A stretch of DNA of 13,967 nucleotides from JANNHK01 sp034408875 (lineage in GTDB: Bacteria; Actinomycetota; Acidimicrobiia; IMCC26256; PALSA-610): positions 1 to 13,967 of the forward strand of contig JAWXCJ010000010.1 of the NCBI GenBank assembly GCA_034408875.1. The letters run 5' to 3'. Of this stretch, positions 1 through 7,246 are shown one piece after another. Within the stretch, counting starts at the first letter, position 1. Every line of letters starts with the position of its first letter. The notes below the pieces were generated by a model. That model worked only from the letters and a program-made list of their open reading frames with translations, did not search any database and had not been told where the DNA came from. The position numbers were made by a program, and so were the translations under genes.

Positions 1-699
1 CTACTTGTTGGTTCCGGCTCGCTGGACACCGTCGAACTGGAAGCTGAGCGTCGTGCTCTGGGATTCCATCGAGTCGGGCCCGTTCGACGGGAAGCTCATC
101 AACGCCAGCAGGTAGTTACAACCGGCCAGCGCCGTCCCGTCACACGCAACCGTGTTGTCGGTCAGGTCCATACCGGCAGTGAGCGACGCCGCGCTCTGCA
201 CGAAGTTGGCATACGTCGCCGACCCCGGAGTCGCGTTGTACGTCCCGATGATGTTCGTCGTCGAACCGGAGCACGTGTACGTCGAACCCGGCGGCGCGCC
301 ACCGACCTCGGTCCACGCCACGTCGCAGCGGGCAACCACCAGTCCGAGACCGCCCGCCGCAGTCGCCGTCGACACGAGCGACGGGTTACCGCTCCCCGAC
401 GTCGTCAACGTCGCACCCGTGAGCGTGCCACCCTCGTTATCGACCGAGATCTCGATCGTGCGCGAGATGAAGTCACCCGGAACGATGTTCGTCGACGCCG
501 TCGCGATCCGGTGCCGCACACCGACCCCGCCGAGCGTGAACTCCATGTCACCCGCGTCCGTCGCGTGCGACGGCGTCACCTGCGCGGTGAACGTCGCCGA
601 CGCATTGAACGTCAACAGACCAAGGGCAACGAACGCCACCCCGACCGTGACCGTCCACCGCGTACGCCGGACAAGTTTCCTACTGTTTTTGATATCCAC
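1..699 (-). CDS. TasA/CalY-like secreted surface protein
   Basis: This is a complete 232-residue secreted protein starting with GTG at 699. A strong AGGAGG lies 7 nt upstream of the start, and the stop is TAG at positions 3-1. Residues 1-36 are an export signal: a basic N-terminus (KLVRRTR), a hydrophobic stretch at about 16-32, and an NASA|TF cleavage site. The following FTAQVT, and the PGD...I.V.N.G pattern at 74-90, are typical of the TasA/camelysin (CalY) family, whose members form extracellular fibres or surface layers in Bacillus and are processed by the special signal peptidase SipW. Four cysteines (125, 143, 186, 194) could form two disulfides outside the cell. No protease motif is visible. 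A dedicated signal peptidase or further copies could lie just beyond the left edge. Family assignment rests on the N-terminal pattern; a fibre role is inferred. Confidence 0.7.
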   Translation of the reverse strand: MDIKNSRKLVRRTRWTVTVGVAFVALGLLTFNASATFTAQVTPSHATDAGDMEFTLGGVGVRHRIATASTNIVPGDFISRTIEISVDNEGGTLTGATLTTSGSGNPSLVSTATAAGGLGLVVARCDVAWTEVGGAPPGSTYTCSGSTTNIIGTYNATPGSATYANFVQSAASLTAGMDLTDNTVACDGTALAGCNYLLALMSFPSNGPDSMESQSTTLSFQFDGVQRAGTNK

Positions 700-884
700 T
701 GTGAGTCCTCCTGGTCCGAGCGGCTATCCGAGCCAACCCTGGACATGCGCGCCCTCCGTGGGCGATGGAAGAAGTAACGGCACTCAACGCGCGCATCGTT
801 AGCCAGGAAGGACCAGTGAAGTGATGACCTCGGTCACGGGAGTGCCGGGTGGCGACCCACTTGTCCGAATTGACGGTTCCGGCG

Positions 885-900
885 GGTGACGGTCGTCACC
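885..900 (-). terminator. hairpin downstream of the PAC2 gene
   Basis: A perfect 6-bp stem (GGTGAC/GTCACC) with a 4-nt loop lies 22 nt past the PAC2 stop codon. No T-run follows on the minus strand, so it may only mark the 3' end of the transcript. It is the only clear structure in the 223-bp gap (700-922) ahead of the TasA-like gene; I saw no convincing promoter there. Confidence 0.25.
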
Positions 901-922
901 AGCCGACGGGCCGGGTGGGGCG

Positions 923-1747
923 TCAGTCGTCCTGGGCGCGCAGGAATTGCTCGATCTCGCTGACCAGTTCGTCGCCGCTCGCGACGGGACCCGACTCGCG
1001 ATCGAGCCGATCCACGATCTCCTTCACGTCGGGACGCGACGCGAGACCCTCCTCGACCCGGTCGCGGTACTTGCGGGCGCGGGTCGCGAGGCGGGTGAGG
1101 TCGAGGTCGAGACGCAGGTGTTCGGCGGCGCGCGCCAGCAGCGCGTGCACCGCGGGAGGCGACGGCGATCCGGACACGTACTGCGGTACCTGCACCCACA
1201 GTCCGACGCACGGGATACCGCCCTCGCCCAGCGCGTGCTGGAGAATCGTTTGCATTCCGGTCGGCCCGAAGTAGTCGGGACGGAGCGCACCGGCCACCTG
1301 TGCGAGCGAACGGGTCGTCGCCGTCGCGAGCACCGGCAGCGGTCGCCGGTGCGACACCAGCGCGGGCATGCCGCCAAGCGTGACCGCGTCGACGACGCCG
1401 AGGCGACGCGCCGCTTCGACGATCTCGTGCGCGACTGCGGGCCACCGCAACGACGGTTCGGGACCGTGCACGACGATCACGTCACGACCGGCGCGCCCGT
1501 GCACGAACTCGATGTGGGGCCACTCGATGACCCGCAAGCCGCCTTCGACGAACCGGGCCGTCGGCCGGGTCTGCTGCAGGTCGAGCACGTCGGTCAGATC
1601 GAGGGTTCCGAACGAGTCGTCGCCTTCGGCCAGTTCTCGCAATGCGGTCGCGGCCCCTTCCCCCGCGACGCCCGCGTCGACCCAGCCCGCGAGCGCGACG
1701 ACGAGGACCGGACGGTCGACGGCGGGCCAGTGGTCGATGGTGAGCAC
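923..1747 (-). CDS. PAC2 family protein
   Basis: This 274-residue cytoplasmic protein belongs to the PAC2 family (proteasome assembly chaperone 2-like). The family is common in actinobacteria, where its exact function is unknown. Hallmarks visible are the N-terminal strand VLVVALAGWVDAG (residues 14-26), the segment VIVVHGPEPSLRW (90-102), the VTLGGMPALVSHRRP region (122-136), and a charged helical C-terminus ending in FLRAQDD. The frame is open upstream to 1918. I chose the GTG at 1747 because family similarity begins there and a TACGCT -10 box ends 6 nt before it, which fits a leaderless message. The longer reading would run through the inverted repeat at 1774-1819 and adds low-complexity residues. 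It is divergent from the luciferase-like gene at 1842. Confidence 0.85.
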   Translation of the reverse strand: MLTIDHWPAVDRPVLVVALAGWVDAGVAGEGAATALRELAEGDDSFGTLDLTDVLDLQQTRPTARFVEGGLRVIEWPHIEFVHGRAGRDVIVVHGPEPSLRWPAVAHEIVEAARRLGVVDAVTLGGMPALVSHRRPLPVLATATTRSLAQVAGALRPDYFGPTGMQTILQHALGEGGIPCVGLWVQVPQYVSGSPSPPAVHALLARAAEHLRLDLDLTRLATRARKYRDRVEEGLASRPDVKEIVDRLDRESGPVASGDELVSEIEQFLRAQDD

Positions 1748-1753
1748 GCCTGC

Positions 1754-1759
1754 AGCGTA
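1754..1759 (-). promoter_or_regulatory. -10 box of the PAC2 gene
   Basis: TACGCT on the minus strand fits the actinobacterial TANNNT consensus. It is followed by 6 nt and then the GTG start at 1747, so transcription would begin at or next to the start codon. No convincing Shine-Dalgarno sequence is present. Confidence 0.45.
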
Positions 1760-1773
1760 CGCGCGCCTCCACC

Positions 1774-1819
1774 TCCGGTCACTCGAACGGGCGCCTGAGC
1801 GCCCGTTCGAGTGACCGGA
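1774..1819. repeat. perfect 21-bp inverted repeat in a divergent promoter region
   Basis: The left arm (1774-1794) and right arm (1799-1819) are exact reverse complements over 21 bp, separated by the 4-nt centre CTGA. Each arm contains TTCGAGTGACCGG when read outward. The repeat fills the space between the two divergent -10 boxes (1754-1759 and 1829-1834) and must overlap both -35 regions. There is no T-run. Possible roles are an operator for a dimeric regulator, a cruciform, or a remnant of a mobile element. Confidence 0.75.
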
Positions 1820-1828
1820 ACCCGCGAG

Positions 1829-1834
1829 TAGCGT
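1829..1834 (+). promoter_or_regulatory. -10 box of the luciferase-like gene
   Basis: TAGCGT fits TANNNT and lies 7 nt before the ATG at 1842, the usual leaderless spacing. No Shine-Dalgarno sequence precedes the ATG. The right arm of the inverted repeat ends 9 nt upstream of this box. Confidence 0.45.
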
Positions 1835-1841
1835 CCGCCCG

Positions 1842-2750
1842 ATGAAAATCCACTTCGGAGTACATGCCGGGCTCCAGAACACGAGCATCGCCGAGTTGCG
1901 CGAGCTGTGGGGGCGCATCGAGGAACTCGGTTTCGACTGGATCTCGATCTGGGACCACTTCTACGCGGCCGACAACACCGGCAACCCGCATTGCCTGGAG
2001 GCGCTCACCACGCACGCCGCGCTCGCGGCGAGTACGCAGCGCGTCGACTGCGGGTCGCTCGTGTACTCGGCCGGGTACCGTCACCCGGCCGTGCTGGCCA
2101 ACGCGATGGCGACCCTCGACCAGATCGCCGGCGGCCGGATCGTGTTGGGTCTCGGCGGCGGCTGGTTGCAGCAGGAGTACGACGCGTACGGGCTGCACTA
2201 CGGGAGTGCGGGCGAGCGACTCCGCATGCTGAACGAGTACATCCAATGCGTACGCGGGCTGCTCACGCAGGAGCGCACTGACTTCGACGGCGAATTCTTC
2301 ACGCTGAGCAACGCCGCGTGCGAACCGAAACCCGTGCAGGCCCGGTTGCCGATCTGGGTCGGCGGCGGCGGCGAGAAGGTGACGCTGCGCATCGTCGCCC
2401 AGCACGCCGACGGCTGGAACGTGCCGTTCGTCGCGCCCGACGCGTGGGCGCACAAAGCCAAGATCCTCGACGAGCACTGTGCCGCGGTCGGCCGCAACCC
2501 GGCGGAGATCACGAAGACGGTCAACGTCGGCATGGCGTTCACCGACGAAGAACTCCGGACGCAGTTCGGCGCCATGGCCAACTACGTGAAGCCGGGCGTG
2601 CTGTCGGGAAGCGTGCAGGAGATGGTCGACAAGGTCGGCGCGTATGTCGACGCAGGGGCCGAGGCAGTGATCCTCGCGCTGCGCGCGCCGTTCGACCGCG
2701 ACGGCCTCGAACGCTTTGCGGCGCAGGTGCTGCCCGCGATCAGTCGCTAG
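1842..2750 (+). CDS. luciferase-like (LLM class) F420-dependent oxidoreductase
   Basis: This 302-residue cytoplasmic enzyme belongs to the luciferase-like monooxygenase superfamily, probably the actinobacterial F420-dependent branch near the Rv1855c group. The sequence shows the TIM-barrel start MKIHFGV, the cofactor-face segment WISIWDHFY (33-41), the glycine-rich VLGLGGGW...EY.AYG (101-117), and the PIWVGGGG...HADGWN block that usually contacts the cofactor phosphate. Length is normal and no catalytic deletion is seen. The substrate cannot be read from the sequence. It is divergent from PAC2 across the inverted repeat, and its stop lies 3 nt from the converging stop of the long DUF916-like gene. 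FMN rather than F420 as cofactor cannot be excluded. Confidence 0.88.
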   Translation: MKIHFGVHAGLQNTSIAELRELWGRIEELGFDWISIWDHFYAADNTGNPHCLEALTTHAALAASTQRVDCGSLVYSAGYRHPAVLANAMATLDQIAGGRIVLGLGGGWLQQEYDAYGLHYGSAGERLRMLNEYIQCVRGLLTQERTDFDGEFFTLSNAACEPKPVQARLPIWVGGGGEKVTLRIVAQHADGWNVPFVAPDAWAHKAKILDEHCAAVGRNPAEITKTVNVGMAFTDEELRTQFGAMANYVKPGVLSGSVQEMVDKVGAYVDAGAEAVILALRAPFDRDGLERFAAQVLPAISR

Positions 2751-2753
2751 CGC

Positions 2754-4448
2754 TCACGACGCGTCGTCGATCGGCGCGTCGGGCCAGAACTCGTCGTCAC
2801 CACCGGCGTCCGCGAAGAACGCTTCGACTGCGGCGTCGCCGGGTCCGAGCCACTCGGCAAGGTCCGGTGGCGGCGGCGGCGGCGGTCGCTTCAGGAACCG
2901 GCGCGGCGCCGGCGTCTTCGCCGGAGGTCGCGGCGGGCCGCCGCCGGCACTCCACTCGTCGGCGAGCCAGTCGTCGGGCATCGGCGGCGGCACAAGGATC
3001 GGCGGGCGGTTCATCTTCTCGGTCGCCGATCCGATCGCTTCCGCGATTTCCTGGCGCGACGGCGTCGGCAGCACGTCATGCGCGGGCGGCGGCGGTACGA
3101 ACATCCCGCCGGTCGCGGTCGCCATGCGTTGCGACATCCGTTGCGAAATCGGCACGACGGCCGGCTCGTTGGGCGCGTGACGCGGGCGCGCCGGATCGCG
3201 GTGCTTGCGACCGGGCGTGGTCCCGATCGTCGGGGGCGGCACGGGAATCGCGACGGTGACACCGACTTTGTCGGCAAGAGTGCCGATAGCTCCGCCGAGC
3301 GCGCCGACCTGCGTTACGAGCGCGTCGAGCACGTCGGTGTGGCGCGGGTCCATCGTCACGCGCAGGTTCGGGAACGCGGCCGGGTCGATGGGCACCGACG
3401 CCGGCTTGCGCCCGCCGACCAGTTCGACGACGAACCAGACCGCGGCGCCGACCAGCATGACGAGTATCGCGATACCGATCAGCGTTCCGGCACCACTGTC
3501 GTTGCCCGAAGCCGGAGCCACCGCGCCCGGCGCCGCATTCGCGGGAGCGGGCTCCGTCTCGCCGTCGGCCTCGGTCGATGCCGGCGGAACAGTCTCGTTC
3601 TCCGGATCGGCAGGCACAACGCCGACCCAGGTCGCGATGTCACCGGTGCCGTATTCGAGTTCGACCGCGACCTCGGCGCCGTGGACGATGTCGATCGCCT
3701 CCCACTCGACGAGGATCGTCTTCTCCTTCCGGGGTTCGACGCGCACGTGCATGTCGCGCGAGAGCTGGCCGCCCGGGGCTTTCACGGTCCCGCTCGCTTC
3801 GGTCACGACCGAGCCCGCGTTGCGGACCGTCACCGCCAGGTGGGGGCTGCCGCCCTTCTCGGCCGCGACGACCGACGTGACCGCGAGGCGCGGCTCGGGC
3901 GCGCCGGGAACCGCGATCGTCACGGGAACATGCAGCGTGGCGATGTCGTCGAAGGGCGCGGGCGCGCCATTCAGGTCGGCCGCGCTTTCGACGAACACGC
4001 GCAGTGCAGCGTCGGCGCTGTCGCCGGGGGCCGCGTCGGGGGGCACCTCGACGGTGAACGGAACCTCGGCGAACGTGCCCGGCTCGACGTTCACGACGCC
4101 CACCGTCGGCGCGAGCCAGGAACCCGATCCCTGCTCGGTTGCCTCCGACGAGTACGTCACCCCGTCGCTGCCACGCGCGCCGTCGACGGGAACGATACGA
4201 ATGGTCAGGCGCCGGTCGTCGGTCTCGTTGGCGACGACAAGTAGCTGGCTCACGAACTCGCCGGGCGCAATCGCGAGCGCGAACGCACCTTCGCTGTCGA
4301 CCGACGCCCCGGCCGCGGGCGCGGCGCTGAGTCCGGCCTCACCGGCGGCGAGCGCGCGCGTACCCGCCGCCTGCCCGGCCGCCGGCAACGCCGACAGCGC
4401 GAGCAACCCGGCGGCGCCGAGCAGCAGTGTCGCGAGCCTCCGATGCAT
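2754..4448 (-). CDS. DUF916-like membrane-anchored surface protein with long proline-rich cytoplasmic tail
   Basis: This is a 564-residue type I membrane protein. Order of parts: signal peptide at about 1-27; DUF916-like beta-sandwich at about 45-180 (PGEFVSQLLVVANETDD, VEPGTFAEVPFTVEVPPDAAPGD); a second immunoglobulin-like domain at about 183-278; an acidic Pro/Ala linker at 280-318; a membrane helix at about 321-343; and a cytoplasmic tail of about 218 residues. The tail carries proline runs (402-406, 451-455, 486-489, 522-528) and an acidic end (DDEFWPD). DUF916 proteins in Firmicutes bind WxL proteins and peptidoglycan, but usually have only a short tail. The start ATG at 4448 has GAGGG close upstream. 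It is the last gene of the surface operon, 94 bp after the shorter paralogue. The tail may bind a cytoplasmic partner; that is inference. Confidence 0.75.
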   Translation of the reverse strand: MHRRLATLLLGAAGLLALSALPAAGQAAGTRALAAGEAGLSAAPAAGASVDSEGAFALAIAPGEFVSQLLVVANETDDRRLTIRIVPVDGARGSDGVTYSSEATEQGSGSWLAPTVGVVNVEPGTFAEVPFTVEVPPDAAPGDSADAALRVFVESAADLNGAPAPFDDIATLHVPVTIAVPGAPEPRLAVTSVVAAEKGGSPHLAVTVRNAGSVVTEASGTVKAPGGQLSRDMHVRVEPRKEKTILVEWEAIDIVHGAEVAVELEYGTGDIATWVGVVPADPENETVPPASTEADGETEPAPANAAPGAVAPASGNDSGAGTLIGIAILVMLVGAAVWFVVELVGGRKPASVPIDPAAFPNLRVTMDPRHTDVLDALVTQVGALGGAIGTLADKVGVTVAIPVPPPTIGTTPGRKHRDPARPRHAPNEPAVVPISQRMSQRMATATGGMFVPPPPAHDVLPTPSRQEIAEAIGSATEKMNRPPILVPPPMPDDWLADEWSAGGGPPRPPAKTPAPRRFLKRPPPPPPPDLAEWLGPGDAAVEAFFADAGGDDEFWPDAPIDDAS

Positions 4449-4542
4449 ATGTCCCTCGAACGAGCGCGCGCGGCCATCGGCCCCGCACGGGTCCTAGAAG
4501 GCCTGATCGGCCGGAGCGGCCTCGAGTTTCGGTCCCGGAGGG

Positions 4543-5583
4543 TTAGCTGGGTTCGATACTCAGGTTGGGCCGGGCCGACCGGCGCCGACGCAGCCCGACC
4601 GCGCCGCCGATGCAGATCGCCGTCGCGACGAGCCCGGCCACCAAGAGTGGGATCGGTAGCGAGGAGCCGCCGCCCCCGCCGATCGTGAGGTCGGCCAGCT
4701 CCTTGTCGAGCCGGCCCTTCATCGCGGCGGTGATCTCGATCGTCCCGTTCCACGAGACCCGGAGGTCGTCGCCGTACTCGAGCTGGACGGCCACATCGTG
4801 GTTGCCGACGATGACCTCGTCGGTCCACACCACGCGGTAGTCGATCTTGGTGTGCGACACGAAGGTGTCGATGTCGAAGCCGGTCCGCAGGCCCGTTGAG
4901 TCGACCCGGACCGTGCCCGTGCCCTTGGCGAACGCGTTGCCTTCGTTCTCGAGCCCGAGCATCAAGGCCAACCCGTCGGGGGTTGCGACCGGCCGCACGC
5001 CCGTGACGGCGAGCAGCGGCTCCGCCGGACCGGGCACGTTTACCTGCACCGCGATGAGGCGCTGGCCCTGGAGCGTGATCTGCACGTCGGCGGCGTTGCC
5101 CTGCACTTCGGCCGTTTCCGTTGTTGGCGACAACGGGACCGAGGCGCTCATGCCGGCGAGGTACTCGCCGGGTTCGGCGTCGGCGGGCACGTGCACGGTG
5201 AAGTCGATCGGGAGTTCCTCGCCGGGCTGCAAGGTCAGCACCGGCGTGTGCACGACGATCCAGGTTCCCGTTCCGGTCGGTGCGCTACCCGGAGCGCCGT
5301 AGCCCGCACCCGTTGCGTCCCGGGTGAAGGCATCGACGGCTTCGATGTGGGCCTCGACCGCATGCGGGCGGTCGTTGCGCACGACGATCGTCTGGTTGAT
5401 CGAGTCGCCGGGGTCGGCGACGAGGACGTAGTAGCTGCCGTTCGGATCGGTCTGCGATCCCGGCGCGACGAGCGCGGACACGACGTCCGTTCCCTCGTCG
5501 TCGGCCGCTACCGGCCCGCCCGTCGCGAACGACGTGCCGGCCACGGCCGCCATGAGAACGACCACTCGCATGACCCGCCGCAT
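4543..5583 (-). CDS. DUF916-like membrane-anchored surface protein (short form)
   Basis: A 346-residue protein with signal peptide 1-27 (cleavage near VAA|DD), a DUF916-like domain at about 45-185 (VADPGDSINQTIVVRND, LQPGEELPIDFTVHVPADAEPGEY), and a second beta-sandwich at about 186-285 ending in VAVQLEYGDDLRVSWNG. A glycine-rich spacer, a single membrane helix (309-331), an arginine anchor (RRRR) and a tail of only about 12 residues follow. The layout matches the DUF916/DUF3324 partners of WxL proteins. The frame is open to 5646, but the ATG at 5583 follows GGGAGGT at ideal spacing and begins a good signal peptide. It lies between the WxL-like gene and the long paralogue. The two DUF916-like proteins share order and motifs (for example LEYG near the end of the second domain), so they are probably an old duplication. 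Confidence 0.78.
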   Translation of the reverse strand: MRRVMRVVVLMAAVAGTSFATGGPVAADDEGTDVVSALVAPGSQTDPNGSYYVLVADPGDSINQTIVVRNDRPHAVEAHIEAVDAFTRDATGAGYGAPGSAPTGTGTWIVVHTPVLTLQPGEELPIDFTVHVPADAEPGEYLAGMSASVPLSPTTETAEVQGNAADVQITLQGQRLIAVQVNVPGPAEPLLAVTGVRPVATPDGLALMLGLENEGNAFAKGTGTVRVDSTGLRTGFDIDTFVSHTKIDYRVVWTDEVIVGNHDVAVQLEYGDDLRVSWNGTIEITAAMKGRLDKELADLTIGGGGGSSLPIPLLVAGLVATAICIGGAVGLRRRRSARPNLSIEPS

Positions 5584-5616
5584 GGCGGTACCTCCCGAAG
5601 CTGAGACCGTGCGGTC

Positions 5617-5643
5617 GCCGGCCCCGGGATTCCCGGGACCGGC
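5617..5643 (-). promoter_or_regulatory. strong intercistronic hairpin in the WxL-DUF916 operon
   Basis: A 12-bp stem with a 3-nt loop: GCCGGTCCCGGG pairs with CCCGGGGCCGGC on the minus-strand RNA, with one G-U pair. It begins 22 nt past the WxL stop and ends about 33 nt before the next start codon. No T-run follows, so it is more likely a 3'-end stabiliser or partial attenuator than a full terminator. This would raise WxL protein output over that of the membrane anchors. Confidence 0.5.
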
Positions 5644-5665
5644 CACTCGTGCGTTCTCTATCGGG

Positions 5666-6208
5666 TCAGGGACCGCTGACCGTAGCGATGGTGCCTACGC
5701 TGGCGTAGGTACCCGCCAAGGCTGTGACCGGCACGGTCACTTTGAGTGGTTGGGTGGAGACCGAGTACATGCCCATGCCGTTGGTGGCAGTGGCGACGAC
5801 GATCTTCTCGCCCGTCGCCAGGGCGCCCGCAGTGGCCGCGCCCGTGACACCGGTCAAGCTCGACGTACCGATCGCGGCGACGACGGGGACCTGCATGGTG
5901 ATGGTCGATGCCGCGATGGTGTGGGTCGCGCCGGCCGGGTTGATGAGGTCCGGGACCGTGAGCAGCACGTGCCAACCGGCCGCGCTACCCGTCGAGTCCT
6001 CGACCGTGAACGGGATAATCGTCAGCGTTGACTGCTGGCGGGTTCCGTTCAGGGTGATGGGCGCGAAGTTGCCCACTGTCGGCGCGGTGCCGTCGAAGTT
6101 GAGCGATCCGCCCGTGACGACGAGGTCGGCCGAGGCCGGACTTCCCAAACTCGCGACCAGAAGTGCCGCAGCACCTATGGCCGTTATCAGCTTCTTGCGA
6201 GAAAACAT
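5666..6208 (-). CDS. WxL-like secreted surface protein
   Basis: A 180-residue secreted protein. The signal peptide covers 1-27 (FSRKK, hydrophobic 8-20, SPASA|DL). The mature chain is an all-beta domain with GWHVLLTV at 78-85, which fits the first WxL motif (Trp79-His-Val). It ends in VPVTALAGTYASVGTIATVSGP, the characteristic end of WxL-type domains. In Firmicutes, WxL domains bind peptidoglycan and partner with DUF916 proteins, and two such genes follow directly here. The ATG at 6208 is preceded by AAGGATG at workable spacing; the reading frame upstream of it shows no signal-like sequence. The classic second motif (YxxxLTWxL) is absent or much altered, as in other actinobacterial relatives. 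It is the promoter-proximal gene of the operon, divergent from galT. Confidence 0.72.
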   Translation of the reverse strand: MFSRKKLITAIGAAALLVASLGSPASADLVVTGGSLNFDGTAPTVGNFAPITLNGTRQQSTLTIIPFTVEDSTGSAAGWHVLLTVPDLINPAGATHTIAASTITMQVPVVAAIGTSSLTGVTGAATAGALATGEKIVVATATNGMGMYSVSTQPLKVTVPVTALAGTYASVGTIATVSGP

Positions 6209-6358
6209 GGCGACGCATCCTTGGTGCCTTGCAGGAGCATCCGTGCTCCAGCCTGGAAGGGTGTTCGGCTCGTCGCGGGACCTCCTTGAGAAACCGATGC
6301 GCTCCGTGACTGATTGCCCGGCCCCGGGCGGGCCGCACGCGTGAGTAAGGATGCGCAT
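6209..6358. promoter_or_regulatory. divergent control region between the WxL operon and galT
   Basis: This 150-bp region must hold both promoters, though neither is a clear consensus match. It contains a 6-bp hairpin (6234-6249, GGAGCA/TGCTCC) in the WxL leader and a near-perfect palindrome GCCCGG-CC-CCGGGC (6316-6329) that could be an operator. Both genes use the same ribosome-binding string, AAGGATGCG, so the region is bounded by a 9-bp inverted repeat. Confidence 0.4.
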
Positions 6359-7246
6359 ATGTCCGAATCGAACGGCGAGATGCGTCTCGACCCACTCACC
6401 CGCGAGTGGGTCAACATCGTCGGGCACCGCCAATCGCGACCCAACCTCCCCACCGAGGGCTGCCCGTTCTGCCCGGGCGGACTCGAGGCACCGGAGGCGT
6501 ACGACGTTCGGTCGTTCCCGAACCGCTGGCCCGCGCTCGGTGCAGCCGAGGTGGTGTTGTTCGCGCCCGACCACGACGCGTCACTGGCGACATTGCCGGT
6601 GACACAAGTCCGGAAGGTCATCGACATGTGGGCGGACCGCACTGAGGCACTTCTTCGCCGCCCCGACGTCGAGTACGTCCTCGTGTTCGAGAACCGCGGG
6701 CGCGAGGTCGGAGCCACGATCGACCACCCCCACGGCCAGATCTACGGCTACCCGTTCGTGCCGCCCGTTCCCGAAAAGGAAGCCCAGGTCGCGCGCGAGC
6801 ACGGATGCCCGGTGTGCTCGGAGGCTGCGGCGGAACTGGCCGACGGCTCCCGGGTCGTCGCCCGTCATGGCGACTGGCTGGCGTACGTACCCGAGGCGGC
6901 CGGCTACCCCTACGGGATGCGATTCGCGCCGCTCACGCACGCGGCCGCGTTCCCCGATCTCGACGCCGCCGGTCGCGACGATCTCGCGGCTCTGCTCATC
7001 GACGCACTCGGGAGGTACGACCGCCTGTTCCCGGTTCCCGACGGCGGTGCGCCGTTCCCCTATTTACTGTGGTTCCACCAGGCCCCCGCCGCGGGCGGCG
7101 CCGAGTGGCACCTGCACGCGCACACCGCGCCTCCGTTGCGGGCCGCGGGAGTGGCGCGCTTCGTCGCGTCGGGCGAACTCGGCAGCGGAACGCTGTCGAA
7201 CCCCGTCGTTCCCGAGTTGGCCGCGCGGGCGCTGCGTGACGCCTGA
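6359..7246 (+). CDS. galT: galactose-1-phosphate uridylyltransferase
   Basis: A 295-residue cytoplasmic enzyme of the Leloir pathway that swaps UMP between UDP-glucose and galactose 1-phosphate. The active-site motif HPHGQ is at 123-127, with His125 as the nucleophile that carries the UMP, preceded by VFENRGREVGATID. CPFC (35-38) matches the zinc-site cysteines, and a second pair, CPVC, is at 150-153. HLHAH at 251-255 is the second HIT-type motif. The protein is somewhat shorter than the E. coli enzyme (about 348 residues). The ATG at 6359 follows AAGGA by 7 nt; a GTG at 6341 would place the ribosome site inside the gene. The end overlaps galK1 by 11 bp, so the two are translationally coupled. 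galE is not in the window. Confidence 0.93.
   Translation: MSESNGEMRLDPLTREWVNIVGHRQSRPNLPTEGCPFCPGGLEAPEAYDVRSFPNRWPALGAAEVVLFAPDHDASLATLPVTQVRKVIDMWADRTEALLRRPDVEYVLVFENRGREVGATIDHPHGQIYGYPFVPPVPEKEAQVAREHGCPVCSEAAAELADGSRVVARHGDWLAYVPEAAGYPYGMRFAPLTHAAAFPDLDAAGRDDLAALLIDALGRYDRLFPVPDGGAPFPYLLWFHQAPAAGGAEWHLHAHTAPPLRAAGVARFVASGELGSGTLSNPVVPELAARALRDA

Noticed and set aside
1748..1918. Longer PAC2 start at 1918
   Set aside because: It would run through the inverted repeat and into the oxidoreductase gene, and the added residues show no family similarity. GTG 1747 has a well-placed -10 box.
3078..4497. Long plus-strand frames opposite the long DUF916-like gene
   Set aside because: Their composition is biased and no family motifs appear. 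The minus-strand product has a signal peptide, domains and a membrane helix.
6209..6358. Riboswitch (c-di-GMP type) in the WxL leader
   Set aside because: The leader has a small hairpin and an extra AAGGAGG string, but none of the conserved GEMM core segments.
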